The position numbers were made by a program, and so were the translations under genes. A DNA stretch of 43,006 nt, from the IMG/VR virus record IMGVR_UViG_3300029286_000093, positions 1 through 43,006 of that record. One strand, 5' to 3'. This document shows, one piece after another, positions 15,598 to 23,977 of the stretch. Below the pieces are notes generated by a model. The model was given only the letters and a program-made list of their open reading frames with translations, was not told the origin of the DNA and did no database searches. Origin of the DNA: a virus. Positions within the stretch are counted from its first letter, which is position 1, and each line of letters begins with the position of its first letter.

Positions 15598-17079
15598 TTA
15601 CGGTTTAAAGCAGAGCCGAAACCCGAAATGCGCATACGCAGCCGCAGCCGAAGTAGACGCATACACGTAGGCGAGACCCGCATAACCGCCAGTAAACGCA
15701 GTCGCCGACGACAGAGGGGCTGTCCAGCCATCAGCAGTAGGATAATAATAATAGTCGCACCAACCGGCAGATGAACTTGCCCCACCGCCAACTGTTAAAG
15801 GCAACATTATTCCATCTTCGCCAAACATCTGGTTTAAAATATAACCATCAGCAACAGGCAATTCACCTAATAGAGTGTAACCTGTTGCTGTACCATCAGC
15901 AAACCCCGATACACCTTTTTTGCCATAAGCATAAGCCTTGCCGCCTGTTTTGTTTATATTGATACCTTCTAAACGTTTATACAGATGCCCAAAAGGATTT
16001 TCAATACCACGGTAACTATTACATTTGAAAGTTCTATTTACGCCAGCTCCTCCAAAATCAGTTTTAACCAAACTAACTTCGCCGGTTTGGTTGCCAAGTG
16101 AATTACTTGTTCCGCACGGGCAAAATGGGTTATAAGTATTGAACGTGTTCCATTCAGCGGATACAGCATCGATAATACCATTGCCTAAACCGCCTTGCCT
16201 GTATCCTTCAGCAGTAAGTGTAGCATTAACAGCTAACTGACTATTAGTTGTAGCATATTCAATAACAAACAACCATCGCCAATAACCATAATATTCAAAA
16301 GGTTCTTCACACCAGCCTGTACCTTTGGCGGCGGCATAAGCCCTCTCATTTGCCCGTGTAAGAGTTGTAACCGGACTGCCAAGCAATGTATTAACACCAG
16401 CATCATAAGCGGCATTGTTATTTCCTCCCCTGTATGTTGCTGTATTGTTGGCAACAGAATAGGCTACCAGCGTACTGCGGTTTAAACTTGCTTCATAGGC
16501 TGAAATATAATGCTTTTCAACCAATTTAAAACCTATTAAAGGGTATTCTGAAACTGCAACACAGTTGTACAAATTAGACCCTGATACTTCGGTGTAAAAG
16601 CGAATATAAAAGGCCGGTATTTCTACCATAACATCACCATCAGTTCCGTTTAAAATTGCCGCACTGCCTGTATCACGCAGTGCGCTGTTCGTAGGGTGTA
16701 AATAGTAATTTACTACACCATTTTTAACAAGGCAACGACGCATTTTTGTATTTACAGGCAATCCGCCTGCAACTTTATGCAAATCGGTATTGCCAATTCG
16801 TGTAAGTGTAGGACTTGTTTGCCCAACAAGCATTTTTACACCATACCACATATTGTAATAATTATATCCACCAACAACATCTGTCCATACAGTTTTTGCA
16901 TTATTCAGTACAAATATTTTACCCTCTAATTCATTGCATGTTACAATCATTCCGGCATATCGCAAAGGATTAATAAGATAATCCTGCATTTCTGCTTTTG
17001 TTGCAAATATAATATCAGGGTCTAATGCTCCAGCGTACTGCCTTTTAAACTGATTGATGAACTGAATTTGCTGTGTCAT
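15598..17079 (-). CDS. C-type-lectin-like fibre, DGR target with matched variable repeat
   Basis: A 493-residue fibre-like protein. The N-terminal QIQFINQFKRQYAGALDPD segment is shared with its paralogue, the middle has EEPFEYYGYWRWLFVIEYAT, and the C-terminal domain has GWCDYYYYP...DGW and GFRLCFKP, typical of the lectin-like fold of DGR targets. Residues about 454-491 are encoded by the variable repeat, where template Asn codons have become T, F, Y, S, A or H. It probably binds the host surface, and the DGR would diversify its specificity. It starts 2 bp after the stop of the 317-aa gene. Confidence 0.92.
   Translation of the reverse strand: MTQQIQFINQFKRQYAGALDPDIIFATKAEMQDYLINPLRYAGMIVTCNELEGKIFVLNNAKTVWTDVVGGYNYYNMWYGVKMLVGQTSPTLTRIGNTDLHKVAGGLPVNTKMRRCLVKNGVVNYYLHPTNSALRDTGSAAILNGTDGDVMVEIPAFYIRFYTEVSGSNLYNCVAVSEYPLIGFKLVEKHYISAYEASLNRSTLVAYSVANNTATYRGGNNNAAYDAGVNTLLGSPVTTLTRANERAYAAAKGTGWCEEPFEYYGYWRWLFVIEYATTNSQLAVNATLTAEGYRQGGLGNGIIDAVSAEWNTFNTYNPFCPCGTSNSLGNQTGEVSLVKTDFGGAGVNRTFKCNSYRGIENPFGHLYKRLEGININKTGGKAYAYGKKGVSGFADGTATGYTLLGELPVADGYILNQMFGEDGIMLPLTVGGGASSSAGWCDYYYYPTADGWTAPLSSATAFTGGYAGLAYVYASTSAAAAYAHFGFRLCFKP
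15607..15721 (-). repeat. DGR variable repeat (VR1)
   Basis: A 115-bp copy of the template at the 3' end of the target gene, starting 6 bp upstream of its stop codon on the coding strand. The 21 adenine-derived differences include A to G, A to C and A to T changes, as expected for error-prone DGR reverse transcription. The IMH-like terminal part (15607-15626) contains CGGGTTTCGGCTCTGCTTT, against CGGGTTTCAGCTACGCTTT in the template. Confidence 0.93.
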
Positions 17080-17081
17080 AA

Positions 17082-18035
17082 TTATGCGTCTGCTATTGTT
17101 ACATTATAGGTGCGTGTGCCTGAATAAACCATATCGGGTATAAGTGAACAAACGTAGTAGGTTATTGCAGCGTAGCCATTTGCGCCCTCAACTTCTACCT
17201 CGGCCATTGTAAAACTATCGGCAATGTTTAAGCCCATGCCTTCTACATCAATTACAACAATGTATGAACCAATAGTTTTTGGATAAGCAAAGGTTACACG
17301 GCTATCGCCAGCCTCAATATTGATGGTAAATGTGGAACCACTTTGCGGATTGAGCAATGATGAATCTAAAGCTCTTACCATTGCGCTTGTAGATGCAGGT
17401 GCAGGGTTTGAATCAGCACCAAAAAATGCTGCCCTTACCCCTTCAATTGTTACATCGCTTTGTAGGCTTCCGGCTGCAAGTGGTGTGCTATAATTATCGC
17501 CAGCACTATTCGTAGGCTGTGCGCCAGCGTTATAATCTGCAAAAAACTCAAACAAATTTGCGCCTGTTGCTATTGCTACACCAGCTAAATCAAACCTTGT
17601 GGCTGTGCCTAAATCGGCTTCTGCGCCTGTAAGCCTGAATGTTTCGAGTGTGCCTGACCTGTAATCCTGAAAAGTGGCTGATTGCCATACGCCTGAAATA
17701 AGTTTACCTATAATACTGCCACGGCTAAAGCCAAACAGTACTTTAAAATCGAGTAGTGTACCAACTTCCTTCATAAGCGTTAACAATGTGTTATCGCCTC
17801 CTGGATTATAAGCCGTCGCAGTAAATAAAGGAACATACAGTGCCGGATTAAACACGTTACCGGCCAGTAATTGCTCAACAAATTGCTGCAATGTGGTTCC
17901 GGCTGGTACTGATTCACCCAAACTCATAGCAGCTACATTGTACTGTGATAGCACTTCATCGGTCATTACTGCTCCGTTAATTTCGTTAATGGTTACACCA
18001 CCTGAAATTATTCCCTTTTGGTTTCCGAAACTCAT
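17082..18035 (-). CDS. Structural/fibre-type protein, 317 aa
   Basis: Unrecognised. The sequence is poor in Lys and Cys, rich in Ala, Gly, Ser and Thr, and mostly predicted beta, as in phage fibre or spike proteins (for example STFTINIEAGDSRVTFAYP in the C-terminal third). It lies immediately upstream of the DGR target gene and overlaps the preceding gene by 4 bp. It is a plausible base or shaft for the lectin-tipped fibres. Confidence 0.6.
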   Translation of the reverse strand: MSFGNQKGIISGGVTINEINGAVMTDEVLSQYNVAAMSLGESVPAGTTLQQFVEQLLAGNVFNPALYVPLFTATAYNPGGDNTLLTLMKEVGTLLDFKVLFGFSRGSIIGKLISGVWQSATFQDYRSGTLETFRLTGAEADLGTATRFDLAGVAIATGANLFEFFADYNAGAQPTNSAGDNYSTPLAAGSLQSDVTIEGVRAAFFGADSNPAPASTSAMVRALDSSLLNPQSGSTFTINIEAGDSRVTFAYPKTIGSYIVVIDVEGMGLNIADSFTMAEVEVEGANGYAAITYYVCSLIPDMVYSGTRTYNVTIADA

Positions 18036-18322
18036 AATGCAGTTATTATTTCTTTTACAACTTTTACTTTTTTGGTCACCCCTCCAACGAAAATAATATT
18101 GTAGGTATCGGTAAGTATAATTGATGTGCTTTCACGGCCACCAAATTTGTATGAAGAACCTTGCGGCAAATTAATTGGATTTGCTTGTCCAACTACATAA
18201 ATATCAATTGCGGCAGTGCCTTCGTTAATGAACTCAACACAATTGCAGTTGCTTGTTATTGCAGCTACGGTATCGGCATTGTAAAACTCAATTACTGAGT
18301 TTGATTTGTGTGTTATTTTCAT
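18032..18322 (-). CDS. Small beta-rich protein, 96 aa, likely structural
   Basis: Starts MKITHKSNSVIEFYN; the start is fixed by an ATGA overlap with the preceding stop codon. The strand pattern (VEFINEGTAAIDIYVVG, YNIIFVGG) suggests a jelly-roll-like or immunoglobulin-like small domain. It may be a fibre connector. No family recognised. Confidence 0.6.
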   Translation of the reverse strand: MKITHKSNSVIEFYNADTVAAITSNCNCVEFINEGTAAIDIYVVGQANPINLPQGSSYKFGGRESTSIILTDTYNIIFVGGVTKKVKVVKEIITAL

Positions 18323-18915
18323 TTGATGTGCTTTAAATTTACGTTTGTAATTACGGTATTTGAATCGGAGGGTATTACACTTACAATTTCCGGCCTCTTT
18401 TGCCAAAAAAACAGTTTTTTTATCCCTTCACGTGGTTTTTTGCTGAGTGTAACGGTAAGATCAAGTTTGTGCAATAACTTTATGCTCCAGTAGTCGTTAA
18501 TTTCAATACCAGAACACTGTATTGTTGGGCTGGTGTAACTAAAAACTTTTACAGGAACGGTATCGTTAATTGTAGAATCGGTTTCGTGTACCAGAAATTT
18601 TTTTGTGGTTTCTGTATTTATGTTTGTTACTTGGTTCACGGCTTTCAAATTTAATGTTTTGCTCAGTTTTTCAAATTCACCGGCAAACAGGGTTTTAAAT
18701 TCATCCTTGGTAAAGGTTTGAGTTTGCTTCTGGTAAATGGCAATGTTGTTTTTATAGGTGCGTGTAACGCTATCCATTTCGGTTTTAAAATTGCCGGCAA
18801 TGCGTGAATTGTCGTTTTGTAACTCAATGTTTTTGCGATATACAAAAACAGTCATTGCTATTGATAACAACAACAACAACACGAGGGAACTTGATATTTT
18901 GAATTGTGAAATCAT
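18319..18915 (-). CDS. Spanin-like single-pass membrane protein, 198 aa
   Basis: An N-terminal signal anchor (about 10-26) is followed by a long helical stretch (30-90), a region rich in Thr and Val, and a KKPREGIKKLFFWQKRPE segment near 155-172. It resembles the DUF6549-type proteins I know from Bacteroidota phages, which are often considered inner-membrane spanins. It overlaps its neighbours by 4 bp on each side, between the CHAP-like enzyme and the fibre genes. Confidence 0.55.
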   Translation of the reverse strand: MISQFKISSSLVLLLLLSIAMTVFVYRKNIELQNDNSRIAGNFKTEMDSVTRTYKNNIAIYQKQTQTFTKDEFKTLFAGEFEKLSKTLNLKAVNQVTNINTETTKKFLVHETDSTINDTVPVKVFSYTSPTIQCSGIEINDYWSIKLLHKLDLTVTLSKKPREGIKKLFFWQKRPEIVSVIPSDSNTVITNVNLKHIK

Positions 18916-19445
18916 TTGGTAAATTTTGAAACGGTGTAAATTTGTGCTTTCAATCTTCTCTTACGGTACACACCATCACCTTCACGGCTTCCGGCTTCGT
19001 TTGTGTTGCCCTCAACTGTAAAGGTATATTTGCCATCCGGCCAACTTTCAATGAATCCTACATGCGCTATGCGCTTTTTGCTCAAAAAATAAATGCCAAA
19101 CACATCTGCGGTTTGTGGGGTCTGGCCTCTGCCTTGTTTCCAGATCACATTCGTTGTGAACCATGAGGATGACCATGCCGGGGCTTTCAATACAAAACTA
19201 CTATCACACTGTTTTATGCAAGTGTACACAAATGCGGCACACCAAGCATCACCTTTGCGAACTCCGGCCATGTGCTGAAAGTATTCAACCATCGTTCCAT
19301 CATTGCGGCCTGTGGCTTCACGTATGCCAACGTATTGCGTAAACTGTTCATGTACACAATTGCGTGTTAAACTGCCAGAAATGCCAGCAGAAACGCTAAG
19401 AAGTACAAGACAAACAGTGATAATGTAAGTTTTGATTTTTGCCAT
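18912..19445 (-). CDS. Secreted CHAP-like peptidoglycan endopeptidase/amidase
   Basis: A 177-residue protein with an N-terminal signal peptide or anchor (about 7-25). The catalytic pattern is KGDAWCAAF with nucleophile Cys 69, AHVGFIE with His 128, and VEGNTN with Glu 145/Asn 147, as in CHAP/NlpC-type cysteine peptidases. It would cut peptide bonds in peptidoglycan for entry or lysis. The first 79 bp of coding sequence overlap the preceding membrane protein gene in another frame. Confidence 0.82.
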   Translation of the reverse strand: MAKIKTYIITVCLVLLSVSAGISGSLTRNCVHEQFTQYVGIREATGRNDGTMVEYFQHMAGVRKGDAWCAAFVYTCIKQCDSSFVLKAPAWSSSWFTTNVIWKQGRGQTPQTADVFGIYFLSKKRIAHVGFIESWPDGKYTFTVEGNTNEAGSREGDGVYRKRRLKAQIYTVSKFTK

Positions 19446-19744
19446 AAATCCAAGGGTTTAACTCCATTTGAAGATGTGAAATGATTCAGGTTTTTTTCAA
19501 AAAAATCATCAAAATAATTGTACACCTGCGGAAAGTTTATCTTCAGCATAAACCACGCAAAACCATTGAACAGGAACACTGCAATTAATGCAATTACAAG
19601 TTTTTGCAGAATTCCGGCATCGTAGCTTGCGGCTGTGGGGTCAATAAGCCTGAGCAGGTAAGGGGAGAACCAGAATAGCAGAATTGCCAGCGGTACGCTG
19701 ATAAACTCATGCCATGTTAATAAGAATTTCCAGATTTTTGTCAT
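19367..19744 (-). CDS. Three-helix membrane protein, holin candidate, 125 aa
   Basis: Three hydrophobic segments are visible (about 15-32, 45-66 and 105-124), with a charged segment (about 72-100) between the second and third. Location directly before the CHAP-like enzyme, with a 79-bp overlap, is typical for a holin or virion membrane protein. The family is not recognised with certainty. Confidence 0.6.
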   Translation of the reverse strand: MTKIWKFLLTWHEFISVPLAILLFWFSPYLLRLIDPTAASYDAGILQKLVIALIAVFLFNGFAWFMLKINFPQVYNYFDDFFEKNLNHFTSSNGVKPLDLWQKSKLTLSLFVLYFLAFLLAFLAV

Positions 19745-20187
19745 AACGAAATACCTTGCAGTGGCACGTTAAATGAAGAACCTGTGACAACTGAATAATC
19801 GGCTGCATTAATGGTTGAATGGCCAAATACGGCTATTACAGCAGCCTGTGTTAATGTTCCGAACTTTCCGTCAACTGACAGTTTCGGATTAACCTTTGCG
19901 CTTTTATTGAGGTAGGTTTGCAGTTTTTTTACTGCATCGCTTTCGCAAGTGGTTCCGGTGTAACCTGAATACAGTTTCAGTGGCAGAAAGGCCGCTGTAC
20001 CTGTGCTGGCACAATTCCCACCAACAGGGGGTTCTGTGGTATCGGGAGGGGTTGTTGTGTTGGCACTGTTGCCTTTCAGAATATAATACAATCCTATGGC
20101 TATTGCACTTGCAGGTACACCGTACATGAGTGCTTTTTTCCAGAATGTTTTCTTTTTTTGGGCAGTTTTGCCGCTAATTTTTTTCAT
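19741..20187 (-). CDS. Membrane-anchored peptidoglycan-binding protein
   Basis: A 148-residue protein with a basic N-terminus and signal anchor (about 18-37), a Thr/Pro linker and a PG_binding_1-like domain (about 85-125) with VKKLQTYLN and LSVDGKFGTLTQAAV. It would hold the particle or a lytic enzyme to the cell wall. It overlaps both neighbours by a few bases, within the peptidoglycan-active gene cluster. Confidence 0.8.
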   Translation of the reverse strand: MKKISGKTAQKKKTFWKKALMYGVPASAIAIGLYYILKGNSANTTTPPDTTEPPVGGNCASTGTAAFLPLKLYSGYTGTTCESDAVKKLQTYLNKSAKVNPKLSVDGKFGTLTQAAVIAVFGHSTINAADYSVVTGSSFNVPLQGISL

Positions 20188-20566
20188 AAGGTATATTTAT
20201 TGCTATAAGGCTCAGTACACCGAGCAATGTAATAACATAAAATGGCCACATTTTGCGTGTTGTGGCTGGTGTTGTATTGTCAGGTTTTATTTCAACAATT
20301 GGTAAACTATACTCAGTTGGTTCAAGTGCAAAATTTACAATCACTGAGGGCAAATAGCTTTCAATAACGGTTTTTGTCAATGGTTTGTAACCCATCACCA
20401 TTGCAGTAACATAAAAACCGCCTCCGGCCTCAAGGTTGTAATTTCCATTTGCATCACTTTGCGTTCCCCAATTGGCCAGCGTAATTTTTCCATCCTTGCC
20501 TGAGTAAAAAATGTTGGCAAATGGCAGCGGTTGGCCAGTGGCTTTATCGGTTATTTTGCCTGTCAT
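20174..20566 (-). CDS. Carboxypeptidase-regulatory-like domain with C-terminal membrane anchor
   Basis: A 130-residue protein. Residues 2-85 form a CarboxypepD_reg-type beta-sandwich (GKITDKATGQPLPFANI, DANGNYNLEAGGGFYVTAMVMGY), common in Bacteroidota surface proteins. A short linker leads to a membrane helix (about 107-125). Such a domain on a viral membrane protein could be a surface or stalk module. It overlaps the lysozyme gene by 4 bp. Confidence 0.75.
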   Translation of the reverse strand: MTGKITDKATGQPLPFANIFYSGKDGKITLANWGTQSDANGNYNLEAGGGFYVTAMVMGYKPLTKTVIESYLPSVIVNFALEPTEYSLPIVEIKPDNTTPATTRKMWPFYVITLLGVLSLIAINIPYEKN

Positions 20567-21084
20567 ATAGCCTCCCTGTTTAAAAAGTAGAACAAAAAGC
20601 CTGCACCAATTGCCAAAATACCAATTCCCATAAACAGGGTGTTCTTAAATTCGGTATTGAAGTACATTTCAGCCTCCCTGAAGCGTCTGGCAGTTAAAAC
20701 AGGGCTTGGTATGCCCTGAGTTTTATTGTGCGCTAAAAACGCATCCCTGATAGCTGAATCGTTAGGATTAACCTTTGCAAGTTTTACAACATTGCTTTTT
20801 TTGAAATTTGGTTCGCCTAAATTGTAGCACAGGCTAACCAGTGCATCAAATTGATTTTGGCTAATATCCAAACCTTCATCATTTACTGCTTTCATTGCCC
20901 ATGCGGTGTCCTGAGTAAACAAGGCATCGCACTGGCTTTGAGTTTTTGTAGTTCCGGCAGTTACACCATAATGGCCATAACACACAGAAAACCCGGCACC
21001 GTCTTTATAAGCGGTTAAGCGCAAACCTTCTTCTTGTTTGAGAAAGGTTGTGCCATAAGCGGATAAACTGTATGTTGTAGCCAT
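20563..21084 (-). CDS. GH24 lysozyme with C-terminal membrane anchor
   Basis: A 173-residue protein. The N-terminal part matches T4-type lysozyme: EEGLRLTAYKDGAGFS carries Glu 19 and Asp 28 with the T4 spacing, followed by YGHYG; the usual Thr position is replaced by a Ser with a one-residue contraction. SLCYNLG (about 108-114) is the family's later motif. Unlike ordinary endolysins it ends in a membrane helix (about 150-168), so it is probably fixed in a membrane and used at entry. It would hydrolyse peptidoglycan glycan strands. Confidence 0.85.
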   Translation of the reverse strand: MATTYSLSAYGTTFLKQEEGLRLTAYKDGAGFSVCYGHYGVTAGTTKTQSQCDALFTQDTAWAMKAVNDEGLDISQNQFDALVSLCYNLGEPNFKKSNVVKLAKVNPNDSAIRDAFLAHNKTQGIPSPVLTARRFREAEMYFNTEFKNTLFMGIGILAIGAGFLFYFLNREAI

Positions 21085-21088
21085 TCTG

Positions 21089-21277
21089 TTAGGTATTTGA
21101 TGGTTTACCTTTAGTAATATTCCCTTTCATGTCAGTCCAAATAGATTTGTTAAAAACATCAAGATGAATTTTTTTCATCCTGTTTTTAACCCATGTTCTG
21201 TAAGAACCTCTTGACCGTGAATCAATGTAATCAGCACCATGTAAAATTTGTTGCTTGAACATTTTTTCCATGTCCAA
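21089..21277 (-). CDS. Small basic protein, 62 aa
   Basis: Unrecognised. It begins MDMEKMFKQQILHGADYID and is rich in Lys and Arg without a membrane helix. It starts after a 57-bp gap from the next small gene and precedes the lysozyme by 4 bp. It may be a virion or DNA-binding accessory peptide. Confidence 0.5.
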   Translation of the reverse strand: MDMEKMFKQQILHGADYIDSRSRGSYRTWVKNRMKKIHLDVFNKSIWTDMKGNITKGKPSNT

Positions 21278-21334
21278 TTTGAAAGATTGCTTAAGAGTTA
21301 AATCTTTTTTAGAAATTTCAGGTTTTTTAGGATA

Positions 21335-21460
21335 TTACTTCACTTCTTTCCAGCCTTCTTTCACGCAGGTAGTCCATTTTTTGCGTGGGTTGGCTTTGTA
21401 AATGCGCTTGGCGGCAGCCATCGCTTTTTTCATCTTCGGGTTTCCTTTTTTAGTAGCCAT
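21335..21460 (-). CDS. Very basic 41-aa protein
   Basis: An ATG frame (MATKKGNPKMKKAMAAAKRI...) that ends KEGWKEVK. Over a quarter of the residues are Lys or Arg, with Trp and Cys near the end. It lies in the gap between two recognised genes and fills it with normal spacing, which argues that it is real. It resembles small DNA-condensing core peptides in composition only. Confidence 0.6.
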   Translation of the reverse strand: MATKKGNPKMKKAMAAAKRIYKANPRKKWTTCVKEGWKEVK

Positions 21461-21489
21461 GATTGTAAATTTTATAAGGGTTTATAAAA

Positions 21490-21795
21490 TTAAATTGAAG
21501 TTCCTTGCAAACTATTGCACCGGCTGATACACCTGTTTGTATCGTTTTTGATTAACCCGGCTGGGTCAATCAGTACAGGGTCAATCAAATTTGGGTCAAC
21601 CTGTGTACCATAGGGAGGTAAAGTATTACCATAGGGAGGGTAAGCCACATAAGGCTTGGTAGGTGGTGTTACCACTGTTGGCTTTTCTTCAACAATTGGT
21701 GGCGTGGCAGCACTGGCCTTGTTACGGCCAAAAAACCACCAAACAATTGCTGCACCAATGCCAACTTTTATAAGTGTGTTTGTTGCGCTCATCAC
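21490..21795 (-). CDS. Small N-anchored membrane protein with Pro-rich tail, 101 aa
   Basis: It has an N-terminal membrane helix (about 6-22), then a Pro/Thr/Tyr-rich stretch (VTPPTKPYVAYPPYGNTLPP) and a short C-terminus with two Cys residues. It overlaps the next gene by 4 bp. It is one of a series of single-pass proteins in the late block and a plausible membrane virion protein. Confidence 0.65.
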   Translation of the reverse strand: MMSATNTLIKVGIGAAIVWWFFGRNKASAATPPIVEEKPTVVTPPTKPYVAYPPYGNTLPPYGTQVDPNLIDPVLIDPAGLIKNDTNRCISRCNSLQGTSI

Positions 21796-22091
21796 ATTGA
21801 TTTGTTAAGTAAACCATTTACCGCTGCTCCATTGCCTTGTGGGTCAATTTTAGCAACTGTATTAATAATTTTTTGAGAAAGCGTTACACGTTTGCAGGTG
21901 TAGCTTCCATCAGCATTTTTTATTGAAGTATAGCCTTTTGGGCATGTTACCTTAACAGGTGTGGGAGGGAGTTCTGGTACGGTTGCGGCTGTTGCGGCTG
22001 CTGGGTCTGCATTCTGGCTTCGGGAATATAAATACAATCCCCCAACTGCTGCAACTCCAATACCGATTAATAACAAGGTTCCTATTTTCAT
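21792..22091 (-). CDS. Small N-anchored membrane protein, 99 aa
   Basis: The N-terminal membrane helix (3-21) is followed by an Ala/Pro linker and a short domain with CPKGYTSIKNADGSYTCK, probably a disulphide-closed hairpin. It is coupled to the 101-aa gene by an ATGA overlap. It is a membrane virion protein candidate. Confidence 0.65.
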   Translation of the reverse strand: MKIGTLLLIGIGVAAVGGLYLYSRSQNADPAAATAATVPELPPTPVKVTCPKGYTSIKNADGSYTCKRVTLSQKIINTVAKIDPQGNGAAVNGLLNKSM

Positions 22092-22102
22092 TTTAGTATT
22101 TA

Positions 22103-22924
22103 TTAAATTGAGAATCTATTTTGGTTTATTCCGTTCAACGCACCGGCATCAAACACGTATGGATTGTATGAACCATTTTGGTTAACATACACCGTGGGCG
22201 AAACAAATTGTATGGCACCTTTCCAGGCATATACTATTTGTTTTGTGCCATCGCTGCTATGCACAAGCAATTCACTGAACCACACATTATCAGTAAGGAA
22301 CTGGTACCATGCGGCATCAAAGTAAAATTCAAGACCTGTGGCATTTCCAATTACTGTGTTGGCTGGCACTTCTTTTATTTGATTTGCAAAAAAATCAATT
22401 ACAGGTGAATTTAAAATAACAGGATTTTTGCGAATCATTACAGGTTTTGTGGCAATTGCCAGCATTCCGGCATTGGTTGTAGGGGTTGTTGAAACAATAG
22501 TATTTCCGGGTGTGGTGCCTTTGGTCTGAAGGAGATCCATAAAGGTCTTATAATCGTCTGTGCTTAACTTGGTCGTAAGCACAGAAGTCAGGTTATCGCC
22601 TGTAAGATCAGCATAAAAATCAGATACAGCATTGTAATCTTTGATGCGGCTGGCAATGTCAAACAATGCCTTCTGGTCAATTGCAATACCGAACCATCCG
22701 GAATGTAATGCGTTCTCAATACCTGCTGCAAACCTTGCATTCTCATTGGTTTGCATTTTATCGTTGAGTAAATTCTGTCTGTATTTCCGGTACAGGTATT
22801 TACCACCGATATACACACCAAGGCCAATGCCAGCATAAATTCCGGCCTTTTTCAAACCGTCTATGGCATCGGGTTTTGCCTGTGTTTGTGCTGGTGCAGC
22901 AATTATGTACTGAGGTTGGTTCAT
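22103..22924 (-). CDS. N-anchored membrane protein, 273 aa
   Basis: It has a short N-terminus, a Gly/Tyr-rich membrane helix (about 28-44; AGIYAGIGLGVYIGGKYLY), a helical region (50-130) and a beta-rich C-terminal half. The gene is coupled to the 58-aa gene (ATGA overlap). The family is unrecognised; topology and position suggest a virion membrane protein. Confidence 0.65.
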   Translation of the reverse strand: MNQPQYIIAAPAQTQAKPDAIDGLKKAGIYAGIGLGVYIGGKYLYRKYRQNLLNDKMQTNENARFAAGIENALHSGWFGIAIDQKALFDIASRIKDYNAVSDFYADLTGDNLTSVLTTKLSTDDYKTFMDLLQTKGTTPGNTIVSTTPTTNAGMLAIATKPVMIRKNPVILNSPVIDFFANQIKEVPANTVIGNATGLEFYFDAAWYQFLTDNVWFSELLVHSSDGTKQIVYAWKGAIQFVSPTVYVNQNGSYNPYVFDAGALNGINQNRFSI

Positions 22925-23100
22925 CAGATGTATCTTAATGCGGTTTTTACAATTCCGGGATTTGCTTTTACCTTTTTTGCAAGCGTAATCAAATCAGATG
23001 ATTGAATCTGGTTAAGCATCACATTTACGGCATCAACAATTTCACGTGCCTGAGCTTCGTCAACAGCCTTTATGTTTACTGAAATTTTGAATTCTCTCAT
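22924..23100 (-). CDS. Small helical protein, 58 aa
   Basis: The frame MREFKISVNIKAVDEAQARE...IVKTALRYI starts in an ATGA overlap with the stop of the coiled-coil gene and ends in an ATGA overlap with the 273-aa gene. This double coupling strongly supports it as a gene. A beta strand followed by two helices is likely; family unknown. Confidence 0.7.
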   Translation of the reverse strand: MREFKISVNIKAVDEAQAREIVDAVNVMLNQIQSSDLITLAKKVKANPGIVKTALRYI

Positions 23101-23966
23101 AATGAACGGCTGCTTTTTAGTTGATCGGCAACAAGTTTAATGAATCCTTTTTCATTGTTGAAAATGCTTATCAGAAGCATAAATTCAGATAATTCAGCAT
23201 CATTTAACCTGCTGATAAAATCTTTTATGGCCTGATATTGTGGTTCTCTTGCATCGCCTGTTTCAAGTACGGCCATGCCACCGTTTGCAGGCTGCTGGCC
23301 AGCATTGTTACCATTTAATAAATTACCAAGTCCGGTATTTTGAAAAAGCATACCTGCCAATGGGAGAATTTGTTTAAAAATTTCTCCAGGTGTTTGTTTT
23401 GCTTCTTCAATCTTTTTTTCAAGGGCTTCAATTTCGTTTTCAAGGGCTTCATTGCGGTCACGTTCATTTTCCAATTCACGTTCAAGTTTTGCCAAATCAT
23501 TGGTCAACTCTGAAATTTGTGATTTTTGCGCTAATTCTTCCCTGATTTTTGCTTCAATTTCGCCAAGGTTTTCAATACCTTTAAGGGTATTTGTTGCCAT
23601 TTTTGCTGCATGGGTTTCTGCTGCAACAAAATCATATCCCCTTTCAGGAATATTTTCTTCTTCAGCAAAAAGATTGATTTTATGTGAAACTGTGCGTTTA
23701 GCACTTGGTGTTAAACCATCCCATTCTTCATAATGAATGAATGTTGGAATTGGTTTCATGTCAAGTATTTTTGCAATACCTTTATCGTAATCATCAACTG
23801 TTGAACCTTTGTAAAGGGTATAAATCAATTTGTGATCTTCCGGATACTTGTATCCGATTTGAATTGAATATTTTTGATCGTTCGGTTTAAATCTTTTTCG
23901 GCCTCGTTGAAGTTCAATTACACGCTGCCTGAAGCTATCTATTTTTGCCTGTGCTTGTTCTAACAT
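23097..23966 (-). CDS. Coiled-coil protein, 289 aa
   Basis: The N-terminal region is mixed, with DDYDKGIAKILDM and HYEEWDGLTPSAKRTVSHK; a long coiled coil rich in Glu, Leu and Lys spans about residues 130-190; then comes a Gly/Asn-rich linker (about 205-225) and a helical C-terminus. It lies between the small beta proteins and the membrane proteins of the late block. A scaffolding or internal virion protein would fit, without direct evidence. Confidence 0.6.
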   Translation of the reverse strand: MLEQAQAKIDSFRQRVIELQRGRKRFKPNDQKYSIQIGYKYPEDHKLIYTLYKGSTVDDYDKGIAKILDMKPIPTFIHYEEWDGLTPSAKRTVSHKINLFAEEENIPERGYDFVAAETHAAKMATNTLKGIENLGEIEAKIREELAQKSQISELTNDLAKLERELENERDRNEALENEIEALEKKIEEAKQTPGEIFKQILPLAGMLFQNTGLGNLLNGNNAGQQPANGGMAVLETGDAREPQYQAIKDFISRLNDAELSEFMLLISIFNNEKGFIKLVADQLKSSRSL

Positions 23967-23977
23967 CTTACATACAT

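Noticed and set aside
15435-15791. The 119-residue upstream extension of the reverse transcriptase frame as coding sequence
   Set aside because: The part beyond 15598 reads the fibre gene in another frame and has a low-complexity Arg/Leu pattern; only the part from 15581 down is plausible.
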